Assembly (NCBI RefSeq): GCF_963675165.1
Contig: NC_087383.1
Span: forward strand, 4,370,979 to 4,434,978
Length of the DNA stretch: 64,000 nucleotides
Direction: 5' to 3'
From: Halichondria panicea
Lineage: Eukaryota; Porifera; Demospongiae; Suberitida; Halichondriidae
The notes under the pieces were generated by a model. That model was not told the origin of the DNA. It did no database searches and saw only the letters and a program-made list of their open reading frames with translations. A program made the position numbers and the translations under genes. Each line of letters starts with the position of its first letter. Position 1 is the stretch's first letter. Shown piece after piece: positions 1-9,582 of this stretch.

Positions 1-598
1 TGGAGCAGTGCCAGCGCTTTGTAGAGGATGGCATAGATAAGAGGATGTGTGAACCCTCGAATTGGCATATGCCACTCCCAGGTACGGTAACCATATGTAT
101 GCAGCGGTCAAGGTCATTGTTATGGAATTAATGGGTGTACATGCAGTGTATACCACATAACTAGCCAGCTCTGAAGTTCGGCTTATAAGTATAGTCATAT
201 GCAGTTTTTTTAACAGAATCAGAAGGTGAATTCACCTACTTACAATTTCCTGCCAAGTTTTTTCACTAGGGAAGCACTAAAATCCCTTATAAAATAAAAA
301 TTTCCGTTTATTCTATGTGGGCCGTAACAATATAGACATGGTACAATAATGTAAGCTATGAGAGAGGATATCCGAAGACAATGCTGTGAGAGACTTCTAG
401 TGACTGCCACGTCTCATCCGGTACAAATGCGGTATATGAGAGGACGGCGTTGATGCAACGAAACAGCAGCAAAGCACCGAAGAGCCTCCATCGGTGCGTT
501 TCAAGCCATGTCACAGCTTCAGGGATATCACTAGCACGCTGGTCATTGACTGAGGCTGCCTCCTCAGCAGGACTGGGATGAATATCTCTCCTCTTCAT
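1..598 (-). CDS. PIGB: GPI mannosyltransferase 3, first two exons (partial)
   Basis: PIGB adds the third mannose to the GPI-anchor precursor in the ER membrane. Exon 1 is 598-372 and exon 2 is 96-1, running off the left edge. I start at the ATG at 598-596; the open frame also extends one TTG codon and one GTG codon upstream. Exon 1 gives an N-terminal tail of about 40 residues and then a first membrane helix with [20 protein letters not shown] followed by [14 protein letters not shown]. This matches the family block FVPDE-x-WQSLE-x-x-H-x-x-VFGYG. Exon 2 continues it as [19 protein letters not shown], the family's TWEW and R-x-x-x-HP-L region. The exons join in phase only through an AT-AC intron (see 97-371). 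About 85% of the gene lies outside the window. Identity rests on recognised family motifs and no search was run. Confidence 0.87.
97..371 (-). other. PIGB: U12-type (AT-AC) intron of PIGB
   Basis: Reading the minus strand, exon 1 ends in GTCTTCGG at 372. The intron opens with ATATCCTCT, one base off the U12 AT-AC donor consensus ATATCCTTT. It ends in GCATAC at 97, so the acceptor is AC. A branch-point match, CCTTGAC, lies at 113-107, with the likely branch A at 108, 11 nt before the acceptor and within the short spacing typical of U12 introns. The join G|ATATGG restores GYGY in the conserved VFGYG motif. No GT donor near the end of the homologous frame gives the same protein. Confidence 0.78.
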
Positions 599-1283
599 CA
601 CCAAGACTCTATCTCGAGGACCTACATGGAGCTAAGCCGCGACTAGACTAGAGACAGAGCAAAATGACCATGTGATGACTAATGTGACCTAAGGTCAGCC
701 CACTCTGGAGCACATGGGGACATTTCAGATCAGATCATCTTATGTCAGATATATCTAGATCTAGATATCAAGAGAGTTCATCATGGATATGGGGATGGAG
801 TTCGAGTAAAGAAATGTCGTTCTGCTGCAAAAAGACAAAAGAGGGCATTGGACTGGGAGAGGATCCAGTTCCTTCGAAAATGGAAAGACATCATCCGGTA
901 AGCTAGAGTACACCTAAAAACTAGAGCACTGAAGTGCTAACCTTCGGCTGTTGACATGATCTACAGGTGTATAGCAACCAAAAGAGTGTTATACAATGCC
1001 GGCTAAGCATGCTAGATAGCCCCAGCCATAAAATCAGCCCTATCTAGCATTTGTTCTGCTGCAGAAAATCATGCAGCCCCAATCAGATTGCAGACTGCTT
1101 AGTTTTATATGCACTTCAGCACTAATCAAATTGTTACGTACGTAATGCATTAGTTAGTATAGTACGGGAACGAATGCTAAATAGGGCTGAAACCCGTGTC
1201 CCCATGGCTGGGGACGGGCATGCCCATCTAGCAAGTAACAGTAGCTAGAGGCATGTTGAGATTGGAGTTTCAGTATAATTATA

Positions 1284-1670
1284 CAGTAGACTCTCGTTAA
1301 TTCGGTCACCCTTGGGACCATGCAGCTTGGCCGGAATAGCGAGGTGGCCGCATTTCAAAAAATAGCCGCGGCTAAAAAACCGACCTTACCTCGAATCTAA
1401 TGACTAATTTTGCGGTTCTACCTCGAGGATAATGATGCTCTCTATTTAAGTGTAAAATTTATTTATCAAACCACACCCAAAACGTCATCCGGCCGTAAAA
1501 ATTACGTTTAAAACCTTGTTTGGGACAGTCAGCACTGGCCGCTATACGGAATAGCGAGTGGCCGTACTTCAGGGTGAGTTTTGTGCAGTAAACATAGAGG
1601 TAGCATTCCGTGCCAAACCAAATGTCGAGGTGGCCATACTTCAGAGGGCCGGAATAGCGAGAGTCTACTG
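1284..1670. mobile_element. pogo-like miniature inverted-repeat element
   Basis: The element begins CAGTAGACTCTCG and ends CGAGAGTCTACTG. The terminal inverted repeats are about 22 bp (19 matching) and it is flanked by TA on both sides (1282-1283 and 1671-1672). Inside, the phrase GGAATAGCGAG followed by GTGGCC is repeated, suggesting degenerate subterminal repeats. There is no transposase frame. TIR type and TA target site fit Tc1/mariner-pogo MITEs. A related element lies at 17193-17565. Confidence 0.75.
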
Positions 1671-1871
1671 TAGTAGTACATGTAGACTCGCAACTCTTTT
1701 CTCTGATTGGACAGAGGCGGGAGAAAAGGGACTGGTTACTCTGATAGGATTTACAAATAACAAGTTTACTATTGAATCCACCCACGCGTAAACGGTAGTT
1801 ATTACCAAGCCAGGGGGAAAGAGGAGATATCCCCTAGCTCCAATGTCCCTCCCCCTAAAATTTGCATTCAT

Positions 1872-2380
1872 GTACCGTACTCTACCGAGATTACGCCCAC
1901 CCTAATTGCATGCTACAAAGCAGCTACAGGTGGGATGGGCTTAATTTCGAAAACAGTCGTTTTGCCTCGAAATTAAGCCCACTCATTAAGAAACTATTCT
2001 TCTCTGTCTGCGTCTGAGGCCTGCCAGCTCTTGAAATACAATGAATGGTGAATGCATGGGTAAAGTAGCTAGGTATAAAGAGTCAAGATTCTGCATCAGA
2101 AGGTTGTTCCTTGTCACTGTCGGAGTCTTCAACAGAGATTCAGAGAAGATTGTCCTTGTCTCTTATACATGTACTTGCTAATAGGATCTAGCTATATTCA
2201 GAGCTAACCAGCGTACACAATAAACTTCTAAACCTTTTCTTGACAACTTGCTCACTGACAAATGCATCACTTACTGGTGGGCGTATTTTCGAGGCAAATT
2301 AGCCTATGCAGGAACTTTCACTCAAAAGTGGGGGTGGGCGTAATTTCGGACGTGGGTGTAATCTCGGTAGAGTACGGTAC
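1872..2380. mobile_element. miniature inverted-repeat element (TIR GTACCGTACTCTACCGAGAT)
   Basis: The left end GTACCGTACTCTACCGAGAT at 1872 reappears inverted at the right end (ATCTCGGTAGAGTACGGTAC, ending 2380). The arms match over roughly 28 bp. An internal shorter palindrome lies near 1935-1985 (GGGCTTAATTTCGA and TCGAAATTAAGCCC). No coding frame. The superfamily is not clear. Confidence 0.7.
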
Positions 2381-2574
2381 TAGTATACAACTAGTTGTAT
2401 GACTGAGGGTCCATAGCTGGCACTTTTACGTACTAACAGGGTATTGAAATAACACTTAACCTTTTTTTAGTAACATTTTCTGGTTACTTTTCTTATTTCC
2501 CCCCTCTACTTTAAAATCCTGTATGAGACCCTGCAGGCCCTTTAGTGAGAGGGGCTGGGATCGAGGCTAGGCTG

Positions 2575-3400
2575 CTGCATGAAACAGCCAAGTACAGCTT
2601 TGAAGCTCTTTTCTCACTCTTGCAGCTAACAGGAGCACATTACAGAAGGAGCGTCTAACTCTGCATGGTTTCGAAATCGCATCTCGTGTGCTTTCCTAAA
2701 CGCCACATTACCTTATAAATTACAGACTACGGTCAGCCTCATTACGATGTATGTAGTGCAGCAGCAGGAGAGTTAGGTTGAGCCAGAAAGAGCTAAAATG
2801 AATAGCTAGATCTTTGGTATACATCATGGAAGAGACTGTCATTGGTGAGGTACAGAAAATTCTGAAATAGGACTTTGACTAACACATACTAGGCGTTTTG
2901 TTTTTGCAGTAGGGAGTCTTACTGGGGGAGAGAGCTTACACTACCAGGCCTATAGCTAGCTAGCTGTAGCTTCACTTTTATTGACCTGTGCTTGGTAAAA
3001 GTGCACCGTCAGCTCAATTAGCACTCACCCGCAGACCCACTTAGCAGTTTTGCGTATAAGGTCATGCTCTGCAAACAAATGTGACTCCCGAGGTAAGACA
3101 CTCCTTCTTTAATGTGCTCCTGCAGCTACCAACATATCATTCTAGTGCGAATCGACAAGTTTACGCACTGTTCAGAAAAAGCTACAATGGCATTCCAAGT
3201 TAATTAGCTCTAACTCAAGAACAAAGCATTATTTTGCAAGTCCACGAACCAAGAAAACGTGACTAGAAGCCTACTTACTTGCACTTCATTGAGCGGCTGT
3301 ATAGCAGTCTACACACACACACACAACCAAACTCGGTGAATGTGTCTCAAAGCTATGAAGTTACTAGCTAAATACACAAACACACTACCGTAAACCTTGC
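2575..3400. repeat. interspersed repeat family R1, diverged copy
   Basis: Segments here (for example TGGCATTCCAAGT, then ACAAAGCATTATTTTGCAAG, then AGCAGTCTACACA, ending CACTACCGTA) recur in the same order at 33057-33545 and, reverse complemented, at 50660-51190. This copy is broken and diverged. Its left limit is uncertain: TTTCTCACTCTTGCAGCTA at about 2612 also matches the copy at 33260. I see no gene in this stretch. Confidence 0.5.
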
Positions 3401-3412
3401 TGCGCATGCGCA
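3401..3412. promoter_or_regulatory. NRF1-like palindrome
   Basis: TGCGCATGCGCA is a perfect match to the palindromic NRF1 consensus. It lies about 430 bp upstream of the first recognisable exonuclease exon and about 2.8 kb from the PIGB start. The same core also occurs inside the transposon at 17298, so it may simply be repeat-borne. Confidence 0.25.
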
Positions 3413-3832
3413 ACCGAGCACATGCAATAGACACCAGGTCGTATTTTTCTGCCTTCGGTTCTTTAGAAAAAAATTGGCCTAAGAGCAAGGCTAGCTCTGT
3501 CTAGCTATGATAGCTGCAAGAGAGAAAAGAGCTGCACTGTTGCGACTTTGAATTTTGAGTTCCCCCGTGATTTTGCCTGCATGTAGCCTCGTCCTCACGC
3601 CCAAGAGGATAATGAACCAGCAAGCTGGCTAATAATATTGAGTTGTGTTACCATCGAATGTCCTCGCTTTTTAATTCAATCATTTTTCCTGTCCACAGCC
3701 ATATGCTACCTCGGTGTGAACAGGTTAGTTTAAATGCTTCATAAAAAATTGCTGGGTCATTCATTCTTTATCCTTTTCTCGTTATAGTGTCACGATCCTT
3801 CTTCACCACTTTATTGGCTGTCAATCCCACAG

Positions 3833-6455
3833 GTGCGGTGGGCACCCCCTCCTCCTGCCAGCAGTCTTGTTGCTAAAGACTGCGAGTTCCAGCAAGTCTG
3901 GCAGGAGAGGAGGTGTAAAACTGTCCTCACATCTGTGTGTGTGTGGTAAGTTGATTGTCGTGTGCACTTGTACTCATGTCACCCACTTGTGTTGTAGTCA
4001 ATCCTCCATTATTAATTTCGACTAGTTGGTACTGGGTATAGTGGCCTGGTTAAGGGGTAGCAAGCTAATTACCTCAGTTGCGTATGCGTAGCTAGGTATG
4101 TGGTAGTTTTCGAGAAAGTACGGCCTGGGATCGAGGCTCCTCTGTCTGCTAGTCAGGGCTGCGTCCAGGATTTTGGGTCGGGGGGGGGGCAAAGGTATGC
4201 ACTGGGCAAAGCCAAATTAGGGGGATCCGGGGGTATGTTCTTTCGGATATTTAGAGGCTTAGATCACTTCTGGCGCAATTCGCCTCATAATACCGTATAG
4301 CGGGTTATTTTTGAGGCACTAAATTTTCGCGGATTGCCCAAGTAAAGGATTTTATTTTCGAGGATAGAGGTTCAATTGACCACACCCCTACAGTAGAGAG
4401 GTTCAATACCGGGTGTAAACCAAAATTTTTTTTGAGGCATCGTTTTTCTGAGTCAATCCTCGAAAACCTCGAAAATAACCAGCTATACAGTAATGTAGCT
4501 ATCAATAGTGACAATTGTTGTACATGCATGTAAATGATAGTGATAGGTGTGCAGAATAGCTGTTTAAAACTATACTGATTGACCTCAGCTTCTATATGTC
4601 TTTGTCCATATATTGATCCGGGTGGGGAGGGGGGGCGAAATACCCCCCTCGCCCCCCCCCTAAATGCAGCCCTGTCAGCTAGTTCTTAAAATGGTGTGCG
4701 TGTGTCGCTGTTGGTAGCTGCAGGAGTGAGAAAGTAGTTGCAAAGCTGCACTTTGAACTTTAGCATCCTACAATCATGGTCGATCATTTCCTCTTTTGCA
4801 CCATTCCCTGTATTAATTATACCTGCATGCAGCGAATGTAAAAATGTACATACAGGTTTATAGGCTTCTAGCCACGTTCTCTTGGATTTTGATTTGTGAA
4901 TTTGCATATATTGTTCTCGAGTTATGTTGAGAGTAAGCTTAGCAAGACAGTGGGCTTAACGTACTTACAGTGAAGGCTGTTGCAGGCTGTCCAGAACCGT
5001 TCCTAGCATCATCTGCTCGCACAAAGTTTCTATTTAAGTTATGAACTAGCCTTGCACTAAAGCGCTAGCTATTCGTTAGCTACAAGAGTTCCCCAATGGT
5101 GTTTGTGTCTGTTTTATAGATGTTCCACTGTAGCAACATAGTGCGTATTAAATTGTTACGAAGTCAATGTTAGCAGCTTGCACATCGTTTAAAACGTTTG
5201 TCTACTTGTGTATTGTATATTAATTTTACAGGTGAATAGCCGGCCAGGGTGAAGTAGTGCTGGAGAGGTTTTGTCAGAGGCCTCCCAGCACGAAAGATCG
5301 CCCTGGGCCGTGGAACTCCGTCCCCAAGGAGCAGGCGGCTATGGGGATGGCTCTGGAGAGTGTGTTGGAGGAGGTGCGGATCCTCTTGGCAGACAAAGTG
5401 GTTGTGGGATGCAGCATCCAAAGTGACCTTGAAGTCCTTGGAATGCTCATCCCATCAGATCGGGTAAGGGACATTCAAAGGGTTTACACCCAAAAGAGAT
5501 GTCTCATGCCTGACCTGAGGGGGCGAGGTCTCCCCGACCACAAAGGCGGCCCATACAGCTTGAAAGACTTATCTAAAGCTGTATTGGGCCTGTCCATCCA
5601 AGAGGGGCCGCACTCAACGTTGCATGACGCTCTGGCAACAATGGCAGTGTGGCTCTACTACGAGCTACCATGCAACAGAGGTGAGTGAACTGTATTTAAA
5701 AAGTGTGTGTACATCAATTTTTGTTGTGGATTCAGAATATGTCCCATCCCTCCAATACCTCCCGGAGTCATGGTCACCAGAGGACTTGGGCGACCTGGAA
5801 GACCTCGTACTGGACGACCAGAGTGAGTGTCCGCTTCCTAATATACCCTCTCCCCAACAGCTCAATATCTCTGCCCTCCAGCCACCCTCTCACCAATAAC
5901 TCAATCTCCTCCAACCACCCTCCCACCAACAGCTCCATCTCCAGCCACCCTCCCACCAACAGCTCCATCTCCAGCCACCCTCCCACCAACAGCTCCATCT
6001 CCAACCACCCTCCCACCAACAGCTCAATCTCCAACTACCCTCCCACCAACAGCTCCATCTCCAGCCACCCTCCCACCAACAGATCCATCTCCAGCCACCC
6101 TCCCACCAATAGCCCCGGGACGTGGGAGAGGTCGAGGGCGGCTCCGGCCTCTACTTGTTGTAGGACGTACATGTATGTACTTGCATGTTAAACACTGCCA
6201 GTACTCTATTCTAAGTGCTGTATTGTATGCTGTGCAAGATTGCTGTGATTTCAATTACGGTAATGCGCAAAATTTTCGAGGAGTGACTGTTTTCGTGGGT
6301 TAGCATTTCTATATAAAAATTGTTTTTTATCTGCTATAACGTGCAAACATTGAAGGTGTGCTCTCTTCCCAACAGCCCTGCCTCCAAGGGGACGTGGGAG
6401 AGGCCGAGCACCCCGGCCTTCAACAGCTCCAGGAAGGGAACGTGGGAAAGGTTAA
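3833..6455 (+). CDS. DEDDh 3'-5' exonuclease (REXO/ISG20/AEN-like), gene model partly unresolved
   Basis: This looks like a small RNA/DNA 3'-5' exonuclease of the RNase T class. Exon 3833-3945 carries AKDCEF, the Exo I D-x-E site. The main exon (about 5240-5680) carries the Exo II region DKVVVGCSIQSDL and Exo III SLKDLSKAVLGLSIQEGPHS with a later HDALATM, the family's H-x(4)-D. Donor GTGAGT at 5681 joins in phase to 5736-5822 (acidic, EDLGDLEDLVLDD). That joins to 5861-6166, which translates a 30-bp minisatellite as APSPATLPPT repeats and then an RG box. Exon 6376-6455 adds a second RG-rich stretch and stops. The weak point is the first junction: donor 3946 is phase 2, and the acceptors at 5239, 5247 and 5254 do not match it, so an intervening exon, another donor, or decay is possible. 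The start codon was not found. Confidence 0.58.
4154..4674. mobile_element. hAT-like non-autonomous element with a second element inside
   Basis: Ends are CAGGGCTGCGTCCAGGATTT on the left and AAATGCAGCCCTG on the right, next to G-runs and C-runs. Flanking octamers TCTGCTAG and TCAGCTAG agree at 7 of 8 positions, which fits an 8-bp hAT target duplication one base outside the inverted repeats. It lies between exonuclease exons and hosts the element at 4291-4492. Confidence 0.6.
4291..4492. mobile_element. miniature element, TIR TA(C/T)(C/T)GTATAGC
   Basis: The left end is TACCGTATAGCGGGTTATTT. The right end, inverted, is TACTGTATAGCTGGTTATTT. The body alternates TTTTCGAGG-type words on both strands. 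The same family appears at 49835-50020. It is nested inside the hAT-like element at 4154-4674, so it inserted later. Confidence 0.7.
5900..6112 (+). repeat. 30-bp minisatellite within the exonuclease gene
   Basis: One 33-bp unit (5900-5932) is followed by six 30-bp units (5933-6112). The consensus begins CTCCATCTCCAGCCACCCTC and continues CCACCAACAG. In the gene's phase each unit encodes APSPATLPPT. Every unit ends in a C-rich tract plus CAG, so each carries a potential splice acceptor in the same phase. Confidence 0.85.
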
Positions 6456-6545
6456 ATATTGCACAGTACTCTATTCTTAGTGCTGTATTGTATGCAGCTA
6501 CAGATTGTGTGATTATGCGCAAGCAAGGCATACGGTAGTGTTTCA

Positions 6546-6915
6546 CACGTACTCTGCATGTGTGTAGGTTGCCCATTGTTGTTTGCACATGGAGACTTAC
6601 ATCAAACGGTTTACTGCCCATTCATTGAATGTGTAGCCTAAAAGTATTTCTTCCATTTGTATTTCTGAGCACACTGCCTTAAAGCTAACGAACACACTAA
6701 TTAACATAATTATGGGCAACCACCATTTTTTACTAAGTAACTCTTATGTGTAGAAGTTAGTTTCACACATACTCTGTGCGTATAGGTTGCCCATTATTGT
6801 TTGTTCATTGAATGTGTGGTCTAAAAGTATTCCTTCCATTTATGTCTCTGAGTACACTGGTCCAAGAGACCTTACAGCTAACAAACACACCAATAAAATT
6901 AATGGGCAACTATTC
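6546..6915. repeat. two tandem copies of an inverted-repeat element
   Basis: Copy 1 (about 6546-6722) and copy 2 (about 6763-6915) share CACACA/GTACTCTG, AGGTTGCCCATT, TTCATTGAATGTGT, CTAAAAGTATT and a closing AATGGGCAAC or ATGGGCAAC. The start and end of each copy are inverted relative to each other (GGTTGCCCATT and ATGGGCAAC), as in a MITE. No gene is visible from 6456 to 8877 apart from repeats. Confidence 0.6.
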
Positions 6916-7508
6916 ATTATCATTTCTTTTGAGCGTCAATACAGCGAGTAAAGATGATTTTGAGAATGCAATAATTTTATGTGACTGTGTGTTTATCCTC
7001 TGCAGTCAGTGATATGTGAGCGGGGTTATAATAGGGCTCCTGGCGAATTTCCTCGACAACTAAAAAGTAACGAGATGAAGACCGTTCCTCAAATGTGTCT
7101 TGGAAACCGGTCGAATGAAACGAATCTACGCAAAACATACACTAACTAATTACTATTATTTGAACGAAACGTTCTTGAAAACAAAACACTAATTGTAACT
7201 GTTGTTATTAATGCTCACCTGTCACTTTCACTTGCTTTTTTGCAATTATTTTACTGTCTATAGTCCTAATGGGCATGCACAAAACTATACTTATAACAAT
7301 AAGCTACCATTTCTTATTTTAATAACTTGCGTTGAAAACATATCGACAGAACAGAACAGAAAACCTTCATTGAACAAGACAGTCCTCAGCTAGTCTGCAT
7401 GATTACTTATCCTGCATGCATGCAGGTTGATGGTCTGATTCTGATTGAATTATCTGCAGAGGAAATTATGGAAGGTTCAAACAACACTAGTCTACTTTAC
7501 AATACTTA

Positions 7509-7783
7509 GGCCACTCCAAGTGATATTCTGGTTTCTGGTCCACCGCCCGCATCAGATTTTATTCTTGGATTTCTATCTCATTATTGGATTTCTATCTCAT
7601 TATTTCTACTACGCATGCGCAGAATGGTCTATGCGGTGCAAAATAGTGTGATAATGATATTCATTTGAAAAATAATGAGATTCATAAGGTGAAATTGATA
7701 ATGACATAATGAGAAAAGCCGCCCGCCCGCATGCAATTAGAAAAACTTCAGGACCAGAAACCAGAGTATCACTTGGAGTGGCC
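7509..7783. mobile_element. inverted-repeat element
   Basis: The arm GGCCACTCCAAGTGATATTC followed by TGGTTTCTGGTCC at 7509 reappears inverted at 7751-7783 (GGACCAGAAACCAGAGTATC then ACTTGGAGTGGCC). One mismatch is visible over about 33 bp. The interior repeats CATTATTTCTA/CTCATTA words. No transposase. Confidence 0.75.
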
Positions 7784-7853
7784 TTACATAAAAGGCACCT
7801 GTACCACGGCCACGGCCCCGAATTCAGTAGCACTATTCAGGATTCAGTGTCAT

Positions 7854-8001
7854 GTATTTAGAAATGGAGACAGGAAGTACTTACCTTGCACAGGATATAC
7901 GGAGAGAGTGATTTGTCCATAGATGATTTGTCTTAGTATTTAGAAATGGAGACAGGAAGTACTTACCTTGCACAGGATACGGAGAGAGTGATTCGTCTTC
8001 G
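7854..8001. repeat. tandem duplication, period 82 bp
   Basis: GTATTTAGAAATGGAGACAG and the following 45 bases at 7854 are repeated at 7936 with a 2-bp difference (GGATATACGG versus GGATACGG). The two copies end in GAGAGAGTGATT(T/C)GTC. No frame is maintained. Confidence 0.8.
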
Positions 8002-8265
8002 GATTCGCTGAGCTAATTGACATGTGTTGGCTCAACGATCCAATCTGATCATAGATCTATGATCTGATGAAGAGGCTCGAGGGTTGCTGGCCTGGCTCCT
8101 AGATCCTGATCTTGATCTTCACGTACCTTGATCTTCTGGCCAGGCTGTTCCATTGTTGTGAACCTTGATGACTTGGAGTCAGTCTGTCTAGCTTAAAAGG
8201 TAGCTATTAATTAATCTACCATGTACCATACCATAACTCTAATTAATGAAGGCGCCCTTCAAATA

Positions 8266-8569
8266 TAGACTCGCAAGCCGTCACTGTTAATGTTTCACAG
8301 CAACCATTAGACTGGTCAAACTCCGTGTAGAGACTCGTGCAATGTTTGCCACGATATTTGTGGCAACTGAAGTGGCTAGACCAACCATACCGCATGTGGT
8401 TACCACAAGATCATTGATAGTGACGTAGCACTAAAAACGTATCACATGCAGTATACTGACGTTACGAAAACCGCATCCACTTAGCGTCTTATTATCTGCA
8501 ACACAAATCTCTACACGGAGTTTGACCAGTCTATTGTTCGCCGTGCAACAGTGACGGCTTGCGAGTCTA
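8266..8569. mobile_element. Mutator-like MITE with 9-bp target duplication
   Basis: The left arm starts TAGACTCGCAAGCCGTCACT and the right arm ends AGTGACGGCTTGCGAGTCTA. Homology continues inward through GACTGGTCAAACTCCGTGTA to roughly 75 bp. The 9-bp direct repeat CTTCAAATA flanks it exactly (8257-8265 and 8570-8578). Long arms plus a 9-bp duplication fit Mutator-like elements. Confidence 0.78.
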
Positions 8570-8877
8570 CTTCAAATATGCGACACCACCCTCGAGCTTA
8601 GGTAATTTTCTTACCTCTAAAAGTTAATGTCACAAATAGAGGTAAATGTAGCCACACCTTAGCCTCAATTCTAGCCCACTGAAAAATACATGATTTTAGC
8701 GGCTAGAAATTGAGGCAAGTAGAGTTACCTTGCGAGAGCCTCTAAATTATGTGACACCAAGTCTTCAACATAATTGTTCAACGTCCAAAAGCGACCTCTG
8801 GCTTTAATTATCCATTGATGGTGTACATTCACTAGTTTGTATATCTAATTGAGCTGTATCTTCTTTTTTAATACAGA

Positions 8878-9042
8878 ATGTTTCGACAGGTTACTCAAGT
8901 TACAGTGGTTACATTTGTTGGCATTCTGGGAGGGATCTACATATTCAAGCCACTCTTCTCAAATGCAGAAGCTGAAAGACAAAAACAAGCACCTTCTGAT
9001 CTATCTCCAGATTCATCCAAAGACAAAGCCAACAAAAAATGA
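8878..9042 (+). CDS. PIGBOS1: PIGBOS1-like single-pass microprotein
   Basis: A 54-codon frame that starts with MFRQVTQVTVVTFVGILGGI and continues YIFKPLFSNAEAERQKQ. Human PIGBOS1, as I recall it, is also 54 residues: it opens MFRR, has one membrane helix ending G-x-x-GG-x-YIF-x-P-x-F, and then a charged tail. The order and spacing match here, with a helix at residues 5-24 and a hydrophilic Lys/Asp/Ser-rich C-terminus. A polypyrimidine tract and ATACAG end one base before the ATG, so the coding exon probably follows a 5'UTR intron. In human the protein sits in the outer mitochondrial membrane and contacts ER CLCC1, modulating the unfolded protein response. Its neighbour PIGB is on the opposite strand to the left, as in human. 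Confidence 0.82.
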   Translation: MFRQVTQVTVVTFVGILGGIYIFKPLFSNAEAERQKQAPSDLSPDSSKDKANKK

Positions 9043-9582
9043 ATAACTAATTATTGCTACAATACTTTTGATAATCTGGCAGATTGTATTGAGCATGCGC
9101 AATATCTCTTTAACCGCGCCCACTCGGTTAGATGGTGTTCTCTATTTAGAAAAATACAGCTGGTTTGGATATACAAGATTGTACAAAAGGTATAAGTTGC
9201 TCCTTTATCTATAGTTCAATTAAGACGCTCTACTTCGTGTTATACTTGGTGGCTGATGTGTAGAAACAACCTGTTGCTGTAAAGTTGGGACCTAAGTGCT
9301 CTTGAAAACTTAGGTAGAGAGTATAAAATGTAAATTCATTGTAGCCCAAGTTTCAATTAATGCAGGATAATAGTTAGTCATGAGTTATTATCCCCTGGTA
9401 ATGGTAAAGTGGGTGTGGCTTATACTTAGGAGTGACCCAAATAGTCAGGTCACCTCCTTAGGCGCTTTGAGCTCTGTTTCACTTACTGATAAACGCTATT
9501 AAGTCTTTGTTACATGTACTAGTTACATGTGCATGCATATAGAAACGTTTGTTCATCCGAATACTCTTTCACAGCAGGCTAG
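9043..9582. other. intergenic: PIGBOS1 3' end to HERC1 start
   Basis: I see no gene. GAGCATGCGCAATAT near 9093 is a half-match to NRF1-type sites. TTTCACAGCAG at 9567-9577 looks like a splice acceptor just upstream of the HERC1 ATG, implying a non-coding first exon somewhere in or before this stretch. Confidence 0.5.

Noticed and set aside
5900-6112. Possible CRISPR array
   Set aside because: Units are contiguous 30-bp repeats with no spacers, inside a eukaryotic gene; it is a coding minisatellite.
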